Below are positions 15,559 through 24,354 of a stretch of 64,000 bases of DNA, one piece after another. Source of the stretch: Kitasatospora sp. GP82. GTDB taxonomy: Bacteria > Actinomycetota > Actinomycetes > Streptomycetales > Streptomycetaceae. How positions within the stretch are numbered: the stretch's first letter is position 1; each line of letters starts with the position of its first letter. A program made the position numbers and the translations under genes. A model generated the notes under the pieces. It did no database searches and was not told where the DNA came from. It saw nothing but the letters and a program-made list of their open reading frames with translations. The DNA lies in NCBI RefSeq assembly GCF_029892105.1, contig NZ_JARZAJ010000002.1:1-64000 (forward strand), written 5' to 3'.

Positions 15559-16835
15559 CGACCCGTCCCGCCGTAGACCACGGCCTCGTCGGTGGTGCTG
15601 TCCAGGCCGAAGGCGCTGTGGACGGCACGTACGGCCTCGCTCACGTCGTCGGCGCGGGTGACCACCGAGATGCGGATCTCGGAGGTGGAGATCAGCTCGA
15701 TGTTGACCCCGGCCTCGGAGAGCGCCTCGAAGAAGGTCGCGGTGACGCCCGGGTTGGAGCGCATGCCCGCGCCGACCAGCGAGATCTTGCCGATCGCGTC
15801 GTCGTAGCGCAGCGACTCGAAGCCGATGCCCTCACGGACCCGGTTCAGCGCGTCGATCGCCCTCTGGCCCTCGGCCTTCGGGCAGGTGAAGGAGATGTCG
15901 GTGAGGCCGGTGGACGCGGCGGAGACGTTCTGCACCACCATGTCGATGTTGACCTCGGCGTCCGCGATGGCGCGGAAGATACGGGCCGCCTCGCCCGGCT
16001 TGTCCGGCACACCCACGACCGTGACCTTGGCCTCGGACGTGTCATGGGCGACTCCGGAGATGATCGCCTGCTCCATTTCGCCCCCTTCGGGCTTGGTCGG
16101 GTTGCTCCCACTCACAATCGTCCCCGGAAGTCCGGAGAACGACGAGCGTACGTGAATCGGGATGTTATAGCGCCGTGCGTACTCGACACACCGGTCGAGC
16201 AGCACCTTGGAGCCGGACGAGGCCAGCTCCAGCATGTCCTCGAAGCCGATCCAGTCGATCTTGCGGGCCTTCTTCACCACGCGCGGGTCGGCGGTGAACA
16301 CCCCGTCCACGTCGGTGTAGATCTCGCAGACCTCGGCGTTCAGGGCCGCCGCGAGGGCGACCGCCGTGGTGTCCGAGCCGCCCCGGCCGAGGGTGGTGAT
16401 GTCCTTGCTGACCTGGGAGACGCCCTGGAAACCCGCCACGATCGCCACATTGCCCTCGTCCAGGGCGGCGCGGATCCGGCCCGGCGTGACATCGATGATG
16501 CGCGCCTTGTTGTGCGTCGAGTCCGTGATGACACCGGCCTGGCTGCCCGTGAAGGACTGGGCGTCGAAGCCCAGCGTTTTGATCGCCATGGCCAGCAGCG
16601 CCATGGAGATCCGCTCTCCAGCGGTCAGCAGCATGTCGAACTCGCGGCCGGACGGAATCGGGGTTACCTGTTCCGCGAGTTCGATGAGCTCGTCCGTCGT
16701 GTCGCCCATCGCGGACACCACGACGACGACCTCATGGCCGGCCTTCCTGGCATCTACGATTCGGCGGGCAACGCGCTTGATGCCCTCGGCATCCGCAACG
16801 GATGAGCCGCCGTACTTCTGCACGACAAGGCCCAC
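15555..16835 (-). CDS. lysC: Aspartokinase, alpha subunit (with internal beta-subunit start)
   Basis: A 426-residue kinase that phosphorylates aspartate, the first step of the aspartate family of amino acids. The N-terminal kinase domain has KYGGSS at residues 7–12, the [15 protein letters not shown] loop and [16 protein letters not shown]. Two ACT domains fill residues ~265–426 and give lysine/threonine feedback control. An in-frame ATG at codon 254 (position 16,076) has GGGGGCGAA just upstream and would make a 173-residue regulatory beta subunit (15555–16076), as in other actinobacterial and Bacillus-type alpha2beta2 enzymes. It forms an operon with asd. Confidence 0.97.
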   Translation of the reverse strand: MGLVVQKYGGSSVADAEGIKRVARRIVDARKAGHEVVVVVSAMGDTTDELIELAEQVTPIPSGREFDMLLTAGERISMALLAMAIKTLGFDAQSFTGSQAGVITDSTHNKARIIDVTPGRIRAALDEGNVAIVAGFQGVSQVSKDITTLGRGGSDTTAVALAAALNAEVCEIYTDVDGVFTADPRVVKKARKIDWIGFEDMLELASSGSKVLLDRCVEYARRYNIPIHVRSSFSGLPGTIVSGSNPTKPEGGEMEQAIISGVAHDTSEAKVTVVGVPDKPGEAARIFRAIADAEVNIDMVVQNVSAASTGLTDISFTCPKAEGQRAIDALNRVREGIGFESLRYDDAIGKISLVGAGMRSNPGVTATFFEALSEAGVNIELISTSEIRISVVTRADDVSEAVRAVHSAFGLDSTTDEAVVYGGTGR

Positions 16836-17050
16836 GTGCGCTCCTCGACTTGTGTCGTTCAGGGGGACTGGTGGCCCCTTCTGCGGTCCGAGCCAGTCTA
16901 TCCAGCGGTTTCGGCGCCTCAGCCGCGTTCCGTATGATGAGACGTCGGTATCGAGTGCTGGTCAGCCCGTTTGGGCAGGTCTACGGATCCGCTCCCGGCG
17001 GCCCAGAAGAATTGCCGGAACCGCGGCCGATGGGCTCCGAATTTCCCGGC

Positions 17051-17072
17051 CGAAGAATTTTTGAATTCTTCG
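17051..17072 (-). terminator. AT-rich perfect hairpin upstream of aspartokinase
   Basis: A perfect 9-bp palindromic stem (CGAAGAATT/AATTCTTCG) with a TTTG loop, strikingly A/T-rich for this genome, in the 302-bp gap 16,836–17,137. The rest of the gap holds GC-rich short inverted repeats (CCGGCCAC/GTGGCCCGG near 17,080–17,100) and no gene. It could end transcription from the DUF5063 gene or sit in the aspartokinase leader. Confidence 0.45.
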
Positions 17073-17137
17073 TCACAGTCCCGGCCACAGTCGTGGCCCG
17101 GCCCCGGCCCCGGCCGCAGTCCCGGCCGGGCGTGAGC

Positions 17138-17812
17138 TCAGAGCCCCAGTTCGGCCGCCATCAGGTCACCCGCCTGCTGCTCCAGCTGCTCGTCCGTCAG
17201 CCCGTCGTCATCCGTGTCCGCGCCGTCCGGCACCGCACCGATCGGGCTGTCCAGCCGGACGTGGGCGACCAGCGACTGCAGCGCCCGCAGCACCGCCGAG
17301 CAGGTCGAACCCCAGTTGGACAGGTACGAGAACTGCCACCACCACAGCGCCTCGCTGACCCGCCCCTCGCGGTAGTGGGTCAGACCGTGCCGCAGCTCGC
17401 TCACCACACCGGCCAGGTCGTCCGAGATCCGGAAGGCGTTCGGCTTCGTGGGCGGACCGTACGGGTCGAAGACCTCGTGGTAGACGTCGATCGGCGCGAG
17501 CAGCTCGGCGAGGCGCTCGCGCAGTTCGACGCCGTCCGGCTCGGGGCCGGTGTCCGGCTCGAAGCGGTCGTCGGGGAGGACGTCCTCGATCGCGCCCAGC
17601 CGGCCGCCCGCCAGCAGCAGCTGGGAGACCTCCAGTAGGAGCAGCGAGATCGCGCTGCCTGGCTCGTCGCCCTTGGCGACCTCGGTCACGGCCAGCACGA
17701 AGCTCTCGACCGAGTCCGCGATCTGCACCGCGAAGTCGTCCGGCGCCTCGGCCTGGGTGTGTGAGTCGATGGGTGGGTGGGCGTGCGGCTGGTCAGTGGT
17801 GTGGTCAGACAT
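17138..17812 (-). CDS. DUF5063 family protein
   Basis: A 224-residue acidic protein. The conserved block [21 protein letters not shown], then VYHEVFDPY and [26 protein letters not shown], match from memory the DUF5063 family found next to recR in Streptomyces. The extremes are charged and variable. No catalytic motif is visible and the function is unknown. Its start overlaps the recR stop by 8 bp, so both are translated together. Confidence 0.85.
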   Translation of the reverse strand: MSDHTTDQPHAHPPIDSHTQAEAPDDFAVQIADSVESFVLAVTEVAKGDEPGSAISLLLLEVSQLLLAGGRLGAIEDVLPDDRFEPDTGPEPDGVELRERLAELLAPIDVYHEVFDPYGPPTKPNAFRISDDLAGVVSELRHGLTHYREGRVSEALWWWQFSYLSNWGSTCSAVLRALQSLVAHVRLDSPIGAVPDGADTDDDGLTDEQLEQQAGDLMAAELGL

Positions 17813-18404
17813 CGAGCAGTCGTCTCCCTTCGAAGGCCCGGCCGAGGGTGACCTCGTCGGCGTACTCCAAGTCCCCGCCGACGGGCAGACCGCTCGCCAG
17901 CCGGGTCACCTTCAGGCCCATCGGCTTGCACAGCCGGGCCAGGTAGGTGGCGGTCGCCTCCCCCTCCAGGTTGGGGTCGGTGGCCAGGATCAGCTCGGTG
18001 ACCGTGCCGTCGGCGAGCCGACCGAGCAGCTCGCGGATCCGCAGGTCGTCCGGGCCGACGCCTTCGATCGGGCTGATCGCGCCGCCCAGCACGTGGTAGC
18101 GGCCGCGGAACTCCCGGGTGCGTTCGATCGCGACGACGTCCTTGGGCTCCTCGACCACGCAGATCACCGTCAGGTCGCGCCGCGGGTCCAGACAGACCCG
18201 GCACCGCTCGGACTCCGCGACATTGCCGCAGACCACGCAGAACCGGACCTTCTCCTTGACCTCCAGCAGCGCGTGCGCCAGACGGCGGACGTCGATCGGG
18301 TCGGCCTGAAGGACGTGGAAGGCGATCCGCTGCGCGCTCTTGGGCCCGACGCCGGGCAGCCTGCCCAGTTCGTCGATCAGGTCCTGAACCACGCCCTCGT
18401 ACAC
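17805..18404 (-). CDS. recR: Recombination mediator RecR
   Basis: A 199-residue RecR, the usual length for this group when started at GTG 18404 (AAGG 7 nt upstream). An ATG at 18425 would add seven residues. A helix-hairpin-helix ([18 protein letters not shown]) at about 13–30 is followed by a C4 zinc finger (Cys56, Cys59, Cys68, Cys71). A Toprim domain follows from about residue 75, with [17 protein letters not shown]. RecR works with RecO/RecF to load RecA on gaps. It is translated between ybaB and the DUF5063 gene. Confidence 0.97.
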   Translation of the reverse strand: MYEGVVQDLIDELGRLPGVGPKSAQRIAFHVLQADPIDVRRLAHALLEVKEKVRFCVVCGNVAESERCRVCLDPRRDLTVICVVEEPKDVVAIERTREFRGRYHVLGGAISPIEGVGPDDLRIRELLGRLADGTVTELILATDPNLEGEATATYLARLCKPMGLKVTRLASGLPVGGDLEYADEVTLGRAFEGRRLLDV

Positions 18405-18461
18405 TTCGCGCCTTCCCTCGATCAACTGACGGCTTCCGTTCCGGTGCCATCATCCAACGAA

Positions 18462-18492
18462 TCGGGCGCCGGACACACCGTCCGACGCCCGA
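18462..18492 (-). terminator. Hairpin between ybaB and recR
   Basis: TCGGGCG (18462–18468) pairs with CGCCCGA (18486–18492), continued inward by CGGAC/GTCCG with one mismatch. It could attenuate read-through from ybaB into recR. Confidence 0.45.
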
Positions 18493-18583
18493 CTCACCCA
18501 TAAATCTCACAGCGCGGCTGCGGTTCTGCCACCTGCTCCGCACCGGCCGCCTGCGACAGCGCGCCAGTACCGGAACAGCAGGA

Positions 18584-18925
18584 CTAGAACGGCAGGCCGG
18601 GGATACCGCCGCCGCCGAGGCCCTGGGTCAGCGGGCCCATCCGCTCCGCCTGGAGCTTCTGGGCCGCCGCGTTGGCGTCCCGCACGGCCGCCAGCACCAG
18701 GTCGGCAAGGGTCTCGGTGTCCTCCGGGTCCACCGCGGCGGGCGCGATGGTCAGCGCCACCAGCTCACCGGCACCCGTGACCGTCGCCTCGACCAGGCCG
18801 CCGCCGGCCGTACCGCTGACCTTCGTCTCGGCCAGCTCCCGCTGCGCCTTGCCGAGCTCCTCCTGCATCTTCTGCGCCTGCTTGAGCAGCTGCTGCATAT
18901 TGGGCTGGCCACCACCAGGGAACAC
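18584..18925 (-). CDS. YbaB/EbfC family nucleoid-associated protein
   Basis: A 113-residue protein: Gly/Pro-rich start, then the YbaB helix [19 protein letters not shown] at about residues 10–28 and the beta segment [18 protein letters not shown]. These are small dimeric DNA-binding proteins and are almost always next to recR or dnaX, as here. GTG start with AGGAG about 8 nt upstream. Confidence 0.93.
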   Translation of the reverse strand: MFPGGGQPNMQQLLKQAQKMQEELGKAQRELAETKVSGTAGGGLVEATVTGAGELVALTIAPAAVDPEDTETLADLVLAAVRDANAAAQKLQAERMGPLTQGLGGGGIPGLPF

Positions 18926-18997
18926 GGCTCACTCCTGCCTGTGCACGGAAACGTCGCCACGAGCCTACGCGCCACGGCCCGGCGCGCAGGTGCCTCC

Positions 18998-21217
18998 TCA
19001 CCTGTTGTGGTGGATCTCCTCCAGGACCGTCGCCCCGAGCTCGCGGATGATCAGATCCTGGCCCGAGTAGACGTCCTCCTTGAGCTCCGGATCGTCGTCC
19101 TCGGGGATGTCGTCCTCGGGTGCCACCATCGGCGTCGGCGGGACCTGCGGCCGGGCCGCGGACGACTGCTGCACCTGCGACTGCGGGCGGGGTGCTGCGG
19201 GCGCCTGTACGGAGGCCGAGGCGGGCGCCTGTGCCGGGGCGGCCTGGACGGGCGACGCGGGGCCGGACGGCTGAGCGACGGGTGCCGGGGGCCTGGCCGC
19301 CTGCGGCGCACCGCCCCAGCCACCGCCACCGCCACCGCCACCGGCCTGCGGAGCGGGAGGCGCGTAGGAGGACCCGCCGCCCCCGGTACCGCCGGCGCCA
19401 CCGGACGGATCGACGATGCACTCGATCCGCCAGTCCACCCCGAGGGAGTCGGCGAGCGCCTGCCGCAGTACGTCGTCGCTGTTGCTGCTGACGAAGCTGT
19501 CCCTGGCGCCCGCGTTGATGAACGAGACCTGGAGCACGCTGCCGTCGAAGCCCGCGACCTGGCCGTTCTGGCTCAGCAGGATCCAGGTGAAGCGGCGTCG
19601 GTTCTTCACCGCGTCCAGGATCTGCGGCCAGAGCTGGCGCACCTGCGCCGCGCCCTGCTGCGCTCCCGGCGAGGGCTGGCCGCCCGTCGGCTGCGGCGCA
19701 GCCTGCACCGGGGCCGGTGCCGGGACTGGAGCCGGGGTGGGAGCGGGAGCAGGCGGCGCGGGCGTCGGTTCGGGCGCCCCACCGGCGGGAGAGAAGCTGC
19801 GCGCGATCGGCCACGCGCCGGGCGCGGGACTCGCCTGTGCGGGCGCGGGCGTCTGCGCGACCGCTGCCGACGGCTGCACTGCGGGCGCGACCGGGGCCTG
19901 GGCAGCCGGAGCAGCCACCGCCTCGGCCGCCGCGCCCGGGGGCACCGCCGCTGCGGGCACGGCCGCCGAGGGCACGGCTGCGGTGGGCACGGCCGCAGCC
20001 GGCCCGGCTCCCTGCTGCATCGCGGCGAAGCCGCCGACCGGGGCCGCGAGTGCCCCCGCCGCCGCCCGCCGCTCCAGCTTGTCCAGGCGCGCCTGGAGCG
20101 ACAGCTCGTCGTCGTACGCGCCGGGCAGCATCACCCGCGCACAGATCAGCTCCAGCTGAAGCCGGGGCGCGGCGTTCCCCCGCATCTCGGTCAAGCCGGT
20201 GTTGACGATGTCCGCGGCCCGGCTCAGTTCGGCCGCGCCGAACCGGTCGGCCTGCGTCTGCATCACTGCGACCCGGTCGGCGGGCGCGTCGATCAGACCC
20301 TTCTCACCCGCATCCGGGACTGTGGCGAGGATCACCAGGTCGCGCAGCCGCTCCAGCAGGTCCGTCACGAAGCGGCGCGGATCGTGCCCGCCCTCGACCA
20401 CCCGGTCGACGACCTGGAAGACCGTCGCCCCGTCGTGCGCGGCGAAGGCGTCGATCACCTCGTCCAGCAGCGCCGAGTCCGTGTAGCCGAGCAGCGCCGT
20501 CGCCATCTGGTACGTGACGCCGTCGTCGCCCGCGCCCGCGAGCAGCTGGTCCATCACCGACATCGAGTCACGCACCGACCCGGCACCGGCCCGCACCACC
20601 AGCGGGAAGACCGAGTCCTCGACCTGGATCCCCTCCCGGCCGCACACCTGGGCCAGGTAGTCGCGGAGCGTGCCGGGCGGCACCAGCCGGAACGGATAGT
20701 GGTGGGTCCGGGACCGGATCGTCCCGATCACCTTCTCCGGCTCGGTGGTCGCGAAGATGAACTTGAGGTGCTCCGGCGGCTCCTCCACCACCTTCAGCAG
20801 CGCGTTGAAGCCGGCCGAGGTCACCATGTGCGCCTCGTCCAGGATGAAGATCTTGTACCGGCTGTGCACCGGCGCGAAGAACGCCCGCTCGCGCAGCTCG
20901 CGGGCGTCGTCTACACCACCGTGCGAGGCTGCGTCGATCTCGATCACGTCGATCGAGCCCGGGCCGCCCGTCGCCAGATCCCGGCAGGACTGGCACTCAC
21001 CGCACGGTGTCGGCGTCGGGCCCTGCTCGCAGTTGAGGCAGCGGGCCAGGATGCGGGCACTCGTCGTCTTCCCGCAGCCGCGCGGGCCACTGAAGAGGTA
21101 CGCGTGGTTGACCCTGTTGTTGCGCAGGGCCTGCTGGAGCGGAGCGGTCACGTGCTCCTGCCCGATGACCTCCGCGAAGGTCTCGGGGCGGTAGCGGCGG
21201 TACAGGGCTAGGGACAC
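18998..21217 (-). CDS. dnaX: DNA polymerase III subunit gamma/tau
   Basis: About 739 residues from GTG 21217; a TTG at 21247 would add ten. The AAA+ clamp-loader module has Walker A GPRGCGKT at 44–51, a zinc site (Cys63, Cys72, Cys75, Cys78), DEAH-like Walker B (FILDEAHM) and the sensor SRTHHYPFRL. Domain III (LTEMRGNAAPRLQLELICARVMLP) follows. The C-terminal half is Ala/Pro/Gly-rich linker plus the tau-like end with IPEDDDPELKEDVYSGQDLI. It loads the sliding clamp and tethers polymerase cores. The linker is very biased, with a Gly-Gly-Gly run. Confidence 0.97.
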   Translation of the reverse strand: MSLALYRRYRPETFAEVIGQEHVTAPLQQALRNNRVNHAYLFSGPRGCGKTTSARILARCLNCEQGPTPTPCGECQSCRDLATGGPGSIDVIEIDAASHGGVDDARELRERAFFAPVHSRYKIFILDEAHMVTSAGFNALLKVVEEPPEHLKFIFATTEPEKVIGTIRSRTHHYPFRLVPPGTLRDYLAQVCGREGIQVEDSVFPLVVRAGAGSVRDSMSVMDQLLAGAGDDGVTYQMATALLGYTDSALLDEVIDAFAAHDGATVFQVVDRVVEGGHDPRRFVTDLLERLRDLVILATVPDAGEKGLIDAPADRVAVMQTQADRFGAAELSRAADIVNTGLTEMRGNAAPRLQLELICARVMLPGAYDDELSLQARLDKLERRAAAGALAAPVGGFAAMQQGAGPAAAVPTAAVPSAAVPAAAVPPGAAAEAVAAPAAQAPVAPAVQPSAAVAQTPAPAQASPAPGAWPIARSFSPAGGAPEPTPAPPAPAPTPAPVPAPAPVQAAPQPTGGQPSPGAQQGAAQVRQLWPQILDAVKNRRRFTWILLSQNGQVAGFDGSVLQVSFINAGARDSFVSSNSDDVLRQALADSLGVDWRIECIVDPSGGAGGTGGGGSSYAPPAPQAGGGGGGGGWGGAPQAARPPAPVAQPSGPASPVQAAPAQAPASASVQAPAAPRPQSQVQQSSAARPQVPPTPMVAPEDDIPEDDDPELKEDVYSGQDLIIRELGATVLEEIHHNR

Positions 21218-21290
21218 GCCACCGACGATATCGGGACGGACGGACAAACGCGTCGCCCTGCCGCTCTCGACCCCTCGCCCGCAAACGCAA

Positions 21291-21387
21291 GGACCCCTCG
21301 TGCACCCGCCAGAGCTCTCCTACCCTTGCTGCCTTCCGGCCCTGGGGGGGTTCAGAGAGATAACGCCACACGAGGGGCTGCCCCCAG
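21291..21387 (-). ncRNA. ffs: Signal recognition particle RNA, small bacterial type
   Basis: Read on the minus strand, complementary ends (CCCCTCGTG and CACGAGGGG) enclose a hairpin. The tip has the conserved SRP elements: CCGGAAGGCAGCAAGGGTAG, facing CTGAACCCCCCCAGG. The complementary ends span 21294–21377; exact 5' and 3' ends are approximate. It binds Ffh to target nascent proteins. Placement between dnaX and a tRNA-Ser is usual in Streptomyces. Confidence 0.9.
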
Positions 21388-21511
21388 AGTAGCGGATCCC
21401 AGCCCCACTCTCCGCACTCCGCTCCCATCTCCGATCCGCAGGCAGCCACCCGCGACCACCTGCGAGACAGCTGGTCGCGAGCACCCCTAAACATGTACTA
21501 AGCTCTCCCAC

Positions 21512-21599
21512 GGAGGATTCGCCTAGAGGCCTAGGGCGCACGCTTGGAAAGCGTGTTGGGGGCAACCCCTCACGAGTTCGAATCTCGTATCCTCCGCCA
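21512..21599 (+). tRNA. tRNA-Ser (anticodon GGA)
   Basis: The acceptor stem GGAGGAT pairs with ATCCTCC at 21589–21595. The anticodon stem CACGC/GCGTG holds loop TTGGAAA, giving anticodon GGA. A long variable arm (TTGGGGGCAACCCCT) marks a class II tRNA, and the T arm ACGAG-TTCGAAT-CTCGT is perfect. CCA is encoded. Its 3' end is the attachment site of the prophage. Confidence 0.98.
21572..21598 (+). other. attL core (27-bp direct repeat)
   Basis: Identical to 59290–59316. It covers the T arm and acceptor 3' strand of tRNA-Ser, the classical target of tyrosine integrases. Confidence 0.95.
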
Positions 21600-21608
21600 G
21601 CACCACAC

Positions 21609-21640
21609 AGGGGCTGACCTGCGAAAGCGGGTCAGCCCCT
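21609..21640 (+). terminator. Terminator after tRNA-Ser, supplied by the prophage
   Basis: The stem AGGGGCTGACC (21609–21619) pairs with GGTCAGCCCCT (21630–21640), capped by a GC-GAAA-GC tetraloop. Because it lies inside attL it comes from the phage, replacing the host terminator now at 59321. Confidence 0.85.
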
Positions 21641-21699
21641 TGTGTTTGCCCGCCGAAATTACAGCACCGATGTCAGCACGGACCGGGTAGGTTCGTCAC

Positions 21700-22980
21700 A
21701 TGGCATCCATTCGCGTTCGCGAACGCAAAGACGGCGGCACCACCCACACGGTCACCTGGCGTGACGGCGGCGCCAGGACCGGCAAGCAGGAGTCCGAGAA
21801 GTTCGACGACATGAAGAGCGCCGAGCGCTTCCGTGACCTCGTGCAGGGGCATGGCGAGCAGTGGCCGCCCGGCTGGGTGAAGGGCAAGGGGTTCGTCGAG
21901 GAGCAGCCGGCCGAGCCCGAGCCGGATGTCGACCCCGAGACGATGTTCGGGGCGTACGCGCTCAACTTCGTCGACCTGCTGACGGGCGTTCAGGGCGGCA
22001 CCAAGGCGAAGTACCGGCAGATGATCGAGTGCAACATGGTCCCGTGGTTCCGCGACTTCTCGGTCGCCGACGGGCCGGAGTCCATCACGGGCGACGCCAT
22101 CAAGCTGTGGGTCAACGACCTCGAAGAGGGTCGGTGGGGACCATATCCGCCCGAGGGCGCTCGGAAGCGCCGCAAGTACCGGGCGAAGACCACCCGGGAC
22201 AACCACGGCTTGCTGTCGAGCATCCTGCAGGCCGCCGTGCTGGGCGGGAAGCGCGCGACCAACCCGTGTGTGGGCACCCGGCTGCCGCGCGCGGACGACA
22301 CCGACAGCGATGAGATGTGCTTCCTGGAGCACTGGGAGTACGCCCTCGTCCACAAGCACCTGAAGGCCGACGCCTCCGACATCGTGGAACTCGCGGCCGG
22401 GACCGGGCTGCGGTGGGGTGAGCTGACCGCTCTGCAGAAGCGGGACATAGTCCGCCGCAATGGCCGCCCCGCGCTGCGAATCCAGCGGACGTGGAAGCTC
22501 GACGAGCACGGCAAGCGGTACATGGGGCCGCCGAAGACCAAGCGGTCCCGGCGCACCCTCGTCCTGACACCCCGCCTGAGTGCGATCGTCCAGCGTGCCG
22601 CCCGGGGCAAGGCCACGGACGCGTTGCTGTTCCCGGCGCCCGAGGGGGGCGCGTGGCTGCCGGCGACGTTCCGCCGCCAGCGGTGGTTGCCCGCCATCGC
22701 GAAGGCCCAGCAGGAAGAGGGGCTGACCAAGACGCCGCGCGTCCACGATCTGCGCCACACGCACGCCTCGTGGATGATCGCCGCGAAGATCCCCCTTCCG
22801 GCGATCCAGGCGCGGTTGGGCCACGAGTCGATTCAGACCACGGTCGACCGGTACGGGCACCTGCTCGACATCCTCGACGACGAGGTGATCGCCGCCGTCG
22901 ACCAGGCGTTCGCCCTGACCCGGTGTCCGGCCCCGGCTGATGTCCTGCTGGCCCGTGAGGATGTCGCCGCGGCGGCCTGA
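21700..22980 (+). CDS. int: Tyrosine-type phage integrase
   Basis: A 426-residue tyrosine recombinase. The N-terminal arm-binding part (MASIRVRERKDGG) and SAM-like core-binding domain (about 80–190) precede the catalytic domain with Arg238 (TGLRWGE), His349-x-x-Arg352 (HDLRH), His375 (LGHES) and Tyr385 (DRYGH). It cuts and rejoins attP/attB at tRNA-Ser. It is the first gene inside attL, about 100 bp from the tRNA. A near-palindromic operator lies within codons 3–9, so a repressor there could block its expression. It is convergent with a small minus-strand gene across a strong terminator. Confidence 0.97.
   Translation: MASIRVRERKDGGTTHTVTWRDGGARTGKQESEKFDDMKSAERFRDLVQGHGEQWPPGWVKGKGFVEEQPAEPEPDVDPETMFGAYALNFVDLLTGVQGGTKAKYRQMIECNMVPWFRDFSVADGPESITGDAIKLWVNDLEEGRWGPYPPEGARKRRKYRAKTTRDNHGLLSSILQAAVLGGKRATNPCVGTRLPRADDTDSDEMCFLEHWEYALVHKHLKADASDIVELAAGTGLRWGELTALQKRDIVRRNGRPALRIQRTWKLDEHGKRYMGPPKTKRSRRTLVLTPRLSAIVQRAARGKATDALLFPAPEGGAWLPATFRRQRWLPAIAKAQQEEGLTKTPRVHDLRHTHASWMIAAKIPLPAIQARLGHESIQTTVDRYGHLLDILDDEVIAAVDQAFALTRCPAPADVLLAREDVAAAA
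21708..21726. promoter_or_regulatory. CATTCGCG-type operator inside the int start
   Basis: The 16-nt run 21708–21723 is identical to 24057–24072 at the early promoter. It contains the 14-bp palindrome GCGTTCGCGAACGC (21713–21726). It is probably a binding site of the prophage repressor. Confidence 0.6.
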
Positions 22981-22992
22981 CCCCGGCAGCAC

Positions 22993-23029
22993 AGTGCCCC
23001 CCGGACCGTCGATCGGTCCGGGGGGCACT
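22993..23029. terminator. Bidirectional terminator between int and the minus-strand gene
   Basis: A perfect 16-bp stem (22993–23008 with 23014–23029) with loop TCGAT, between two convergent genes. Confidence 0.92.
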
Positions 23030-23040
23030 TGTGTGACGAC

Positions 23041-23289
23041 TTACGCCGCAGGCAGGGCGAGGGGCTCACCCTTGATCAGGCACTCGATCTGACCGGCCAG
23101 CACATCCGCCGCCCGGTTGGCGTCGACCCCGTCGGCCATCCACGCCCGGATGTCCGCGGTGTGCCGCGCCAGGTGTTCGGCCGAGACGATCCGGGGGTCT
23201 CCCACGATCACCATCCGGCCATAGAGAACCACCAGCATGAGCGGAACACCGTCGTCGAGTTTCGCCAGCTCGTGGGTGACACTGTCCAC
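23041..23289 (-). CDS. Small prophage protein of unknown function
   Basis: An 82-residue protein starting at GTG 23289, chosen for GAGGGGG 4–5 nt upstream. The reading frame remains open to 23364, where no ribosome site is seen. It contains VPLMLVVLYGRMVIVGDPRIV, a beta-rich segment, and a helical C-terminal half (RHTADIRAWMADGVDANRAADVLA). No family is recognised. It lies in the lysogeny module next to the repressor candidate, on the same strand, and is therefore likely expressed in the lysogen. Confidence 0.65.
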   Translation of the reverse strand: MDSVTHELAKLDDGVPLMLVVLYGRMVIVGDPRIVSAEHLARHTADIRAWMADGVDANRAADVLAGQIECLIKGEPLALPAA

Positions 23290-23428
23290 GCAACCCCCTC
23301 TTTCGAGCAGCGCGCGGTCGGCCCCCGCGGCTGCGCCCACCTGCGCAAATGCCAGATCGACCATACGCCCGCGTTAACGCTCCGTGCGAGGATGATCTGA
23401 TCTTGAAAGAGGCGTGTATCGGAGCTAA

Positions 23429-23845
23429 CTAGGACTCTTCGGGCGAAGATTCGTTGAGCCTTGAACTGAGCGCTTCAATCACCGCGCGGGCGCGGGAGAC
23501 GTCCCCCGGGGTCATGCCTTCGAGGTGGCCGAGAATCACCCGGACATCCTCGGGCAGCCCCGACAGCTCGGTGTTGGTGTACTGCAGCCACTGCTCAGCC
23601 GCGGCCCGCTTGACCTCCGGCAGAGGCCGCCGGAGCCCGACGGCGAGGCCGCGCAGGACTCGCGGCTCCGGCGCCCGGACGACGTTCCCCTTGACGAGCT
23701 TGTGCAGCCACGTGCCGCCGACCTTTGCGCCGGTCTCCGGGTCGATCGAGGCATCGCTCAACACCTGATAGGACATCCCCGGCTGGTCTAGAGCGGCACG
23801 CACAAGTTGCGTCAGGGCATCGCTGCCCGCTGTCCCGTTGGACAT
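23429..23845 (-). CDS. Putative prophage repressor (XRE-like DNA-binding protein)
   Basis: A 138-residue protein. The N-terminal half reads as a helix-turn-helix of the XRE-like kind found in actinophages: LVRAALDQPGMSYQVLSDASID, then GGTWLHKLVKGNVVRAPEPRVLRGLAVGL. The C-terminal half is helical and acidic (LEGMTPGDVSRARAVIEALSS). ATG 23845 is preferred with AAGGG 8 nt upstream; GTG 23863 is an alternative. It is transcribed leftward and divergent from the excisionase-like gene, with operators on both sides of the gap, the classic layout of an immunity repressor. The assignment rests on context plus fold pattern. Confidence 0.65.
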   Translation of the reverse strand: MSNGTAGSDALTQLVRAALDQPGMSYQVLSDASIDPETGAKVGGTWLHKLVKGNVVRAPEPRVLRGLAVGLRRPLPEVKRAAAEQWLQYTNTELSGLPEDVRVILGHLEGMTPGDVSRARAVIEALSSRLNESSPEES

Positions 23846-23925
23846 CCCCGGTTCCCTTCGCACGCTTCCCCCGGCGCCCTACGACGGCCCCGGAGTACTG
23901 GCGGTGGGTCTAGACAACTACCTAC

Positions 23926-23940
23926 CGCGTTCGCGAACGA
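23926..23940. promoter_or_regulatory. Operator upstream of the repressor gene
   Basis: The perfect 12-bp palindrome CGTTCGCGAACG at 23928–23939, about 80 bp upstream of the repressor start. It shares its core with the sites at 21708 and 24057, which suggests autoregulation. Confidence 0.55.
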
Positions 23941-24056
23941 GGCTAACAGCCAACAACAGGTGATAACCACACGGGCTTGCGCCAATGTCGTGGCGGAGGC
24001 GTCGAACTTTGACGGACATACGCCAACATCCACGCCACATGCACGCATGCTCAAAT

Positions 24057-24100
24057 CATTCGCGTTCGCGAATGCGTCGCTATAGTGTCGCGAAAGCGAA
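24057..24100 (+). promoter_or_regulatory. Early promoter with two repressor operators
   Basis: CATTCGCG-TT-CGCGAATG (24057–24074) is a perfect 8-bp inverted repeat around TT. A TATAGT -10-like box lies at 24081–24086 and a second, inverted 13-nt site (TTCGCTTTCGCGA on the minus strand) at 24088–24100. The pair brackets the -10 box of the rightward early operon, as expected for tight repression. Confidence 0.6.
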
Positions 24101-24135
24101 CGGAAGTGACACGAACGGACGTGAAGGAGCCCGCA

Positions 24136-24354
24136 TTGGCCCTGCTACACGACTACACCGCCGCCGCAGAGGCTCTGTCTCTGCCCGAGACGTGGCTGCG
24201 GCGGAACATCAACCGAATTCCCCACGAGAAGTACGGCAAGTACGTGCGTTTCGGACCCGAGCACCTTGAGGCGATCCGGGCCATGCACGCGGTAGTGCCA
24301 GCCGCCCAGCCCGCATGCGGCCCGGCCAGCCTGGTCCCGCGGGGTGCCCGATGA
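24136..24354 (+). CDS. Excisionase-like small helix-turn-helix protein
   Basis: A 72-residue protein started at TTG 24136, with AAGGAG exactly 6 nt upstream. It reads HDYTAAAEALSLPETWLRRNINRIPHEKYGKYVRF, the MerR/excisionase type of winged helix in which a helical DNA reader is followed by a beta wing. Such proteins bend DNA to direct integrase to excision, or act as early regulators. It is the first gene of the rightward operon under the operator-controlled promoter. The next gene overlaps its stop by 4 bp. Confidence 0.75.
   Translation: MALLHDYTAAAEALSLPETWLRRNINRIPHEKYGKYVRFGPEHLEAIRAMHAVVPAAQPACGPASLVPRGAR

Noticed and set aside
18941..21211. A 756-codon plus-strand frame opposite dnaX
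   Set aside because: Shadow of dnaX; composition is Arg/Gly/His-rich and it has no recognisable domain.
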